The position numbers and the translations under genes were made by a program. DNA of 64,000 nucleotides from Streptomyces sp. NBC_01260 (GTDB lineage: Bacteria; Actinomycetota; Actinomycetes; Streptomycetales; Streptomycetaceae): contig NZ_CP108464.1 in the NCBI RefSeq assembly GCF_036226405.1, positions 8,432,001 through 8,496,000 on the forward strand. Direction: 5' to 3'. The notes beneath the pieces are model-generated. The model searched no databases and was not told the origin of the DNA. It saw only the letters and a program-made list of their open reading frames with translations. How positions within the stretch are numbered: position 1 is the first letter of the stretch; every line of letters starts with the position of its first letter. This document shows positions 61,564 to 64,000 of this stretch, piece after piece.

Positions 61564-61744
61564 GTATCCAGGCTCGCACCAAAGGGGCTGAATCGCGACC
61601 CGCGGGAACCAATATCCCGTGGCGCGCGGGCAATCGGTCCGTCGCGCACCGTGCCGCTCCGGACGGTCCACGGATTTGAACGAAACTTTCTGTGCGCCGC
61701 CGCTGCGGTTACCGCAGTGGCCGATCCCGTTGCCCTGACGCGAT

Positions 61745-61756
61745 TTTGACGTCAAA
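61745..61756. promoter_or_regulatory. 12-bp perfect palindrome upstream of APC permease
   Basis: TTTGACGTCAAA, in an AT-rich island between the small hypothetical gene and the permease. It is about 175 bp from the permease start; a TTGACC -35-like box follows near 61804. A regulator site is plausible, its binder unknown. Confidence 0.4.
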
Positions 61757-61931
61757 CCGTTGACTGGAGGTCGATCGGCAACGAATTTCGAAGCAAAAGA
61801 GCTCTTGACCTGCGGAACGCGTCGGTATTGCATGACGCGCCGGGAGTAACGGAACCACCCACCACCCCTCGTCCGGAGGCGATACCGCTCCCGCGCTCAG
61901 ATCTCGCACCTGTTGATCGGAAACCGCCACG

Positions 61932-63329
61932 ATGACCGACACGCTCAGCGCTCCCCCGGCGCCGGCCCCCGCGACCGGACCCACCCCGCAGAAACTCAAG
62001 CGTTCCATCGGCGTCGTCGGTGGCACCCTGCTCACGCTCTCCTGCGTGACACCCGCCTCCACCCTCTTCGTGGTCGTGCCCGACCTGTTCGCCACCCTCG
62101 GCACCTACACGGCCCTCACCATCGCCGTCGGCTCGCTGCTCTGCATCGCGGTGGCCTTCTGCTACTGCGAGCTGGGCACCCTCATCCCGAGCGCCGGCGG
62201 CGAGTACGCCATGGTGTCGACGATGGCGGGACGGCTCGCCGGCTGGCTCGTGTTCGTGCTCTCGCTGCTCGTCGTGATGATCGTGCCCCCGGTCATCGCC
62301 ATGGGGACCGCCGACTACCTCTCTCCCGTGGTGCACATCCCGGCCCCCCTCGCCGGTGCGGGCGTGATGCTCCTCGCCACGCTCGCGGGCCTCCTCGACC
62401 TGCGCGCGAACGCGTGGATCACCGGGATCTTCCTCGTGCTGGAAGTGATCGCGGCGGGCGTCGTCGCCGTGCTCGGTCTCGCCCATTCCGAGCGGGGCGC
62501 CTCCGCGCTGCTGCACGGCTCGGTGGCCCCGTCCGGAGGCACGGGTTCCACCGTCACCGCCATGATGGTGATCTCCGGTCTCGCCATCGCCCTCTTCATC
62601 ACGCAGGGCTTCTCCACGGCCGTCTACCTCTCCGAGGAGCTGGAGGACCCGCGGCGCAATGTGGCCCGCACCGTCCTCGCCACCCTGGCGATCTCGACCG
62701 CGGTCATCCTCGTCCCCGTCATCGCCATCACGCTGGGCGCCCCCGACCTCGCGGCCCTGACCACGGGCGACCTGAGCGGCATGGTCCGGGCCTGGTCCAA
62801 CTCGGCCGTGGGCACGTTCGTCAGCCTCTGCGTCGCCCTCGCCATCATCAACGCCGGCATCGTCATGGTCATCCAGAACTCCCGGGTGCTGTACGCCTCC
62901 GCCCGCGACAAGGCCTGGCCCGCCCCGGTCAACCACGCCCTGTCCCGGCTCGGCCGGTTCGGCTCGCCGTGGGTCGCGACGCTGATCGTCGGTGTGCCGG
63001 GCGCCGCCCTCTGCTTCGTCAACCTCGACACCCTCTACGGCGTCACCGGGGTCTCGGTCACCGCCATGTACCTGCTGGTGGCCGTGGCCGCCCTGCTCTG
63101 CCGACGCGGCGCGCACCGCGGGGCCGCGGCCTGGCGCATGCCGCTGTGGCCCGCGATACCCGTGCTGCTCATCGTCGTGCTCGCGTACATCCTGACCCGG
63201 CAGGACACCGAGTACCTCGTGTGGACGGGCGGGATCACCGCAGCCGCCACGCTCTACTGGGCGCTGTATCTGCGGCCCCGCCGGGAGACCCGCTGGCTGG
63301 TCAGCGTTCCGGAGGACGAACAGGTCTGA
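61932..63329 (+). CDS. APC superfamily amino acid permease
   Basis: 465-residue integral membrane protein with about 12 hydrophobic helices. The first helices carry the APC signature GVVGGTLLTLSCVTPASTLFVV and CYCELGTLIPSAGGEYAMVSTMAG. The middle LSEELEDPRRNVARTVLATL and the conserved SRVLYASARDKAWPAPV are typical of APC amino-acid/polyamine transporters. Substrate unknown. ATG 61932 has only a weak ribosome site. There is no linked catabolic gene to suggest its cargo. Confidence 0.9.
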   Translation: MTDTLSAPPAPAPATGPTPQKLKRSIGVVGGTLLTLSCVTPASTLFVVVPDLFATLGTYTALTIAVGSLLCIAVAFCYCELGTLIPSAGGEYAMVSTMAGRLAGWLVFVLSLLVVMIVPPVIAMGTADYLSPVVHIPAPLAGAGVMLLATLAGLLDLRANAWITGIFLVLEVIAAGVVAVLGLAHSERGASALLHGSVAPSGGTGSTVTAMMVISGLAIALFITQGFSTAVYLSEELEDPRRNVARTVLATLAISTAVILVPVIAITLGAPDLAALTTGDLSGMVRAWSNSAVGTFVSLCVALAIINAGIVMVIQNSRVLYASARDKAWPAPVNHALSRLGRFGSPWVATLIVGVPGAALCFVNLDTLYGVTGVSVTAMYLLVAVAALLCRRGAHRGAAAWRMPLWPAIPVLLIVVLAYILTRQDTEYLVWTGGITAAATLYWALYLRPRRETRWLVSVPEDEQV

Positions 63330-63371
63330 GACCGGAACGCGGTTGATCGGGTGACTCCGACCCGTCACCCC

Positions 63372-63403
63372 ACATGCCTGAGCCGCACCGCGGTTAGGCA
63401 TGT
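63372..63403. promoter_or_regulatory. Inverted repeat before lipoprotein gene
   Basis: ACATGCCT (63372-63379) and AGGCATGT (63396-63403) form a perfect 8-bp inverted repeat with a 16-bp spacer, ending 4 bp before the ATG at 63408. It may be an operator or a permease terminator. Confidence 0.4.
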
Positions 63404-63407
63404 CGGC

Positions 63408-64000
63408 ATGACATGTGATTCCCGACCGAAGAACACCGGACTCCTCCGTGCCCACCGCCTCCGCGCGGCCGGTGCCGCCTGCGTCGTCCTGACCGCCGCC
63501 CTGCTCACCGGCTGCGGCCAGGACAGCGGCAGCACGTCGACGGCGACGGAGACCTCCGAAGCCGCGCGCGCCGTCCCGGAGCGGACGGCCAGCCACTCGC
63601 CCAGCCCGAGCGCTTCGCTGACCCAGGACCAGGAGAAGCGCAAGAAGCTGCTGGCCTCCACCAAGATCGCCTTCGACAAGGCCGTCACCACGGCCGAGGG
63701 AGCCGTCGCAGGAAGCAAGCTGATCGAGATCGACCTGAAGGGTCCGGGGAAGTCGGGCGGCACCGACGAGTCCCCGTCCGCGAGCCCCAGCGGTTCCCCG
63801 ACCGGTGCCAGTCCCTCACCGAGCGGCTCCAGCGCGTCCCCCTCGGGAACCGGCTCCCCGTCCGCGAGCCCCGCCTCCACCGGCCCGGAATGGGTCGCGA
63901 CCGTCGCCGCGAAGGACGGCACCGAGCACACCGTGCGCATCGACGCGGTCTCCGGCAAGGTCCTCCAGTCCTTCGAGGACCAGGGCCAGGACGCGCAGGA
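63408..64000 (+). CDS. PepSY-type lipoprotein (3' partial)
   Basis: The frame is open to the window end, at least 197 residues. It has a lipoprotein signal with lipobox LLTGC (Cys near residue 36). A Thr/Ser-rich spacer leads to a PepSY-like repeat (AFDKAVTTAEGAVAGSKLIEIDLKG), a low-complexity Ser/Pro insertion (PSGSPTGASPSPSGSS and more), then EWVATVAAKDGTEHTVRIDAVSGKVL, the second half of a PepSY module. Such proteins sit outside the membrane and in Streptomyces are often encoded beside a two-component system, which may lie beyond the window. ATG 63408 is the only reasonable start. Confidence 0.75.
   Translation, partial: MTCDSRPKNTGLLRAHRLRAAGAACVVLTAALLTGCGQDSGSTSTATETSEAARAVPERTASHSPSPSASLTQDQEKRKKLLASTKIAFDKAVTTAEGAVAGSKLIEIDLKGPGKSGGTDESPSASPSGSPTGASPSPSGSSASPSGTGSPSASPASTGPEWVATVAAKDGTEHTVRIDAVSGKVLQSFEDQGQDAQ

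Noticed and set aside
61752..63596. Long minus-strand frame rich in Gly, Asp, His and Arg
   Set aside because: It lies antisense to the APC permease, whose 12 hydrophobic helices are unambiguous.

Overview
The window is typical Streptomyces chromosome. It has very high GC, strongly GC-biased third codon positions, GTG and TTG starts, many 1-4 bp start/stop overlaps, a WhiB-like protein, Tat and lipoprotein signals, and the THN synthase RppA. No rRNA, tRNA, CRISPR array, intact insertion sequence, prophage or replication origin was recognised. The content is accessory catabolic and regulatory material rather than core housekeeping, apart from a long-form argininosuccinate synthase.

Layout. 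(1) 1-6874: protocatechuate branch of the beta-ketoadipate pathway, pcaI(partial)-J-H-G-B-L plus pobA, so 4-hydroxybenzoate is hydroxylated to protocatechuate and then ring-cleaved; the thiolase pcaF is not at its usual place between J and H. (2) 6939-13201: secreted GH76 mannanase, Tat-exported DUF1259 protein, a CYP158-like P450 and rppA (THN/flaviolin pigment), plus two gene remnants and a dispersed Streptomyces intergenic repeat. (3) 13377-23402: GH3 glucosidase with a divergent TetR regulator, PfkB kinase, DoxX-like protein, PAS/GAF/PP2C phosphatase, WhiB1/WblE-like protein, YkvA-type membrane protein, and a secreted CBM32-GH-CBM32 enzyme behind a perfect 18-bp operator palindrome. (4) 23505-31855: small-molecule and regulatory genes, including a translationally coupled TPR protein plus polyprenyl diphosphate synthase behind a 38-bp nested dyad, a phosphoribosyltransferase-hydrolase fusion, a SUMF1-domain protein and a PadR regulator divergent from an NTF2-like protein. 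(5) 32042-38700: a betaine/choline-type (OpuC-like) ABC transporter whose ATPase gene is separated from its permease and binding-protein genes by a PmoA-like/Gfo-Idh pair and a serine hydrolase; the Gfo/Idh protein seems to carry an internal deletion. (6) 38806-45093: peptidase, rhodanese, argG with an ArgR-like operator, PIG-L deacetylase, enoyl-CoA hydratase and a dienoyl-CoA-reductase-like SDR whose 3' ends meet in a 39-bp tandem duplication. (7) 45239-54010: secreted GH84 beta-N-acetylglucosaminidase with a DasR-like site on its -35 box, a quinone reductase/acyl-CoA dehydrogenase operon ending in a 21-bp-stem terminator, a Tat-exported phosphodiesterase-like protein, and an SDR-MerR operon with a probably leaderless MerR-type promoter. 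(8) 54262-64000: a cysteine-rich hypothetical, DUF779, a CitA/CitB-type two-component system divergent from an NMT1/SsuA-type ABC importer with direct-repeat binding sites between them, a decayed gene, an APC permease and a partial PepSY-type lipoprotein.

Common themes are catabolism of plant and microbial polymers (mannan, beta-glucosides, chitin/GlcNAc), aromatic acids and acyl-CoAs, with local one-component regulators and clear operator dyads. Genes are recognised by family motifs read by eye; no database search was possible. Family names are firm where catalytic motifs are cited; substrates are mostly inferred.
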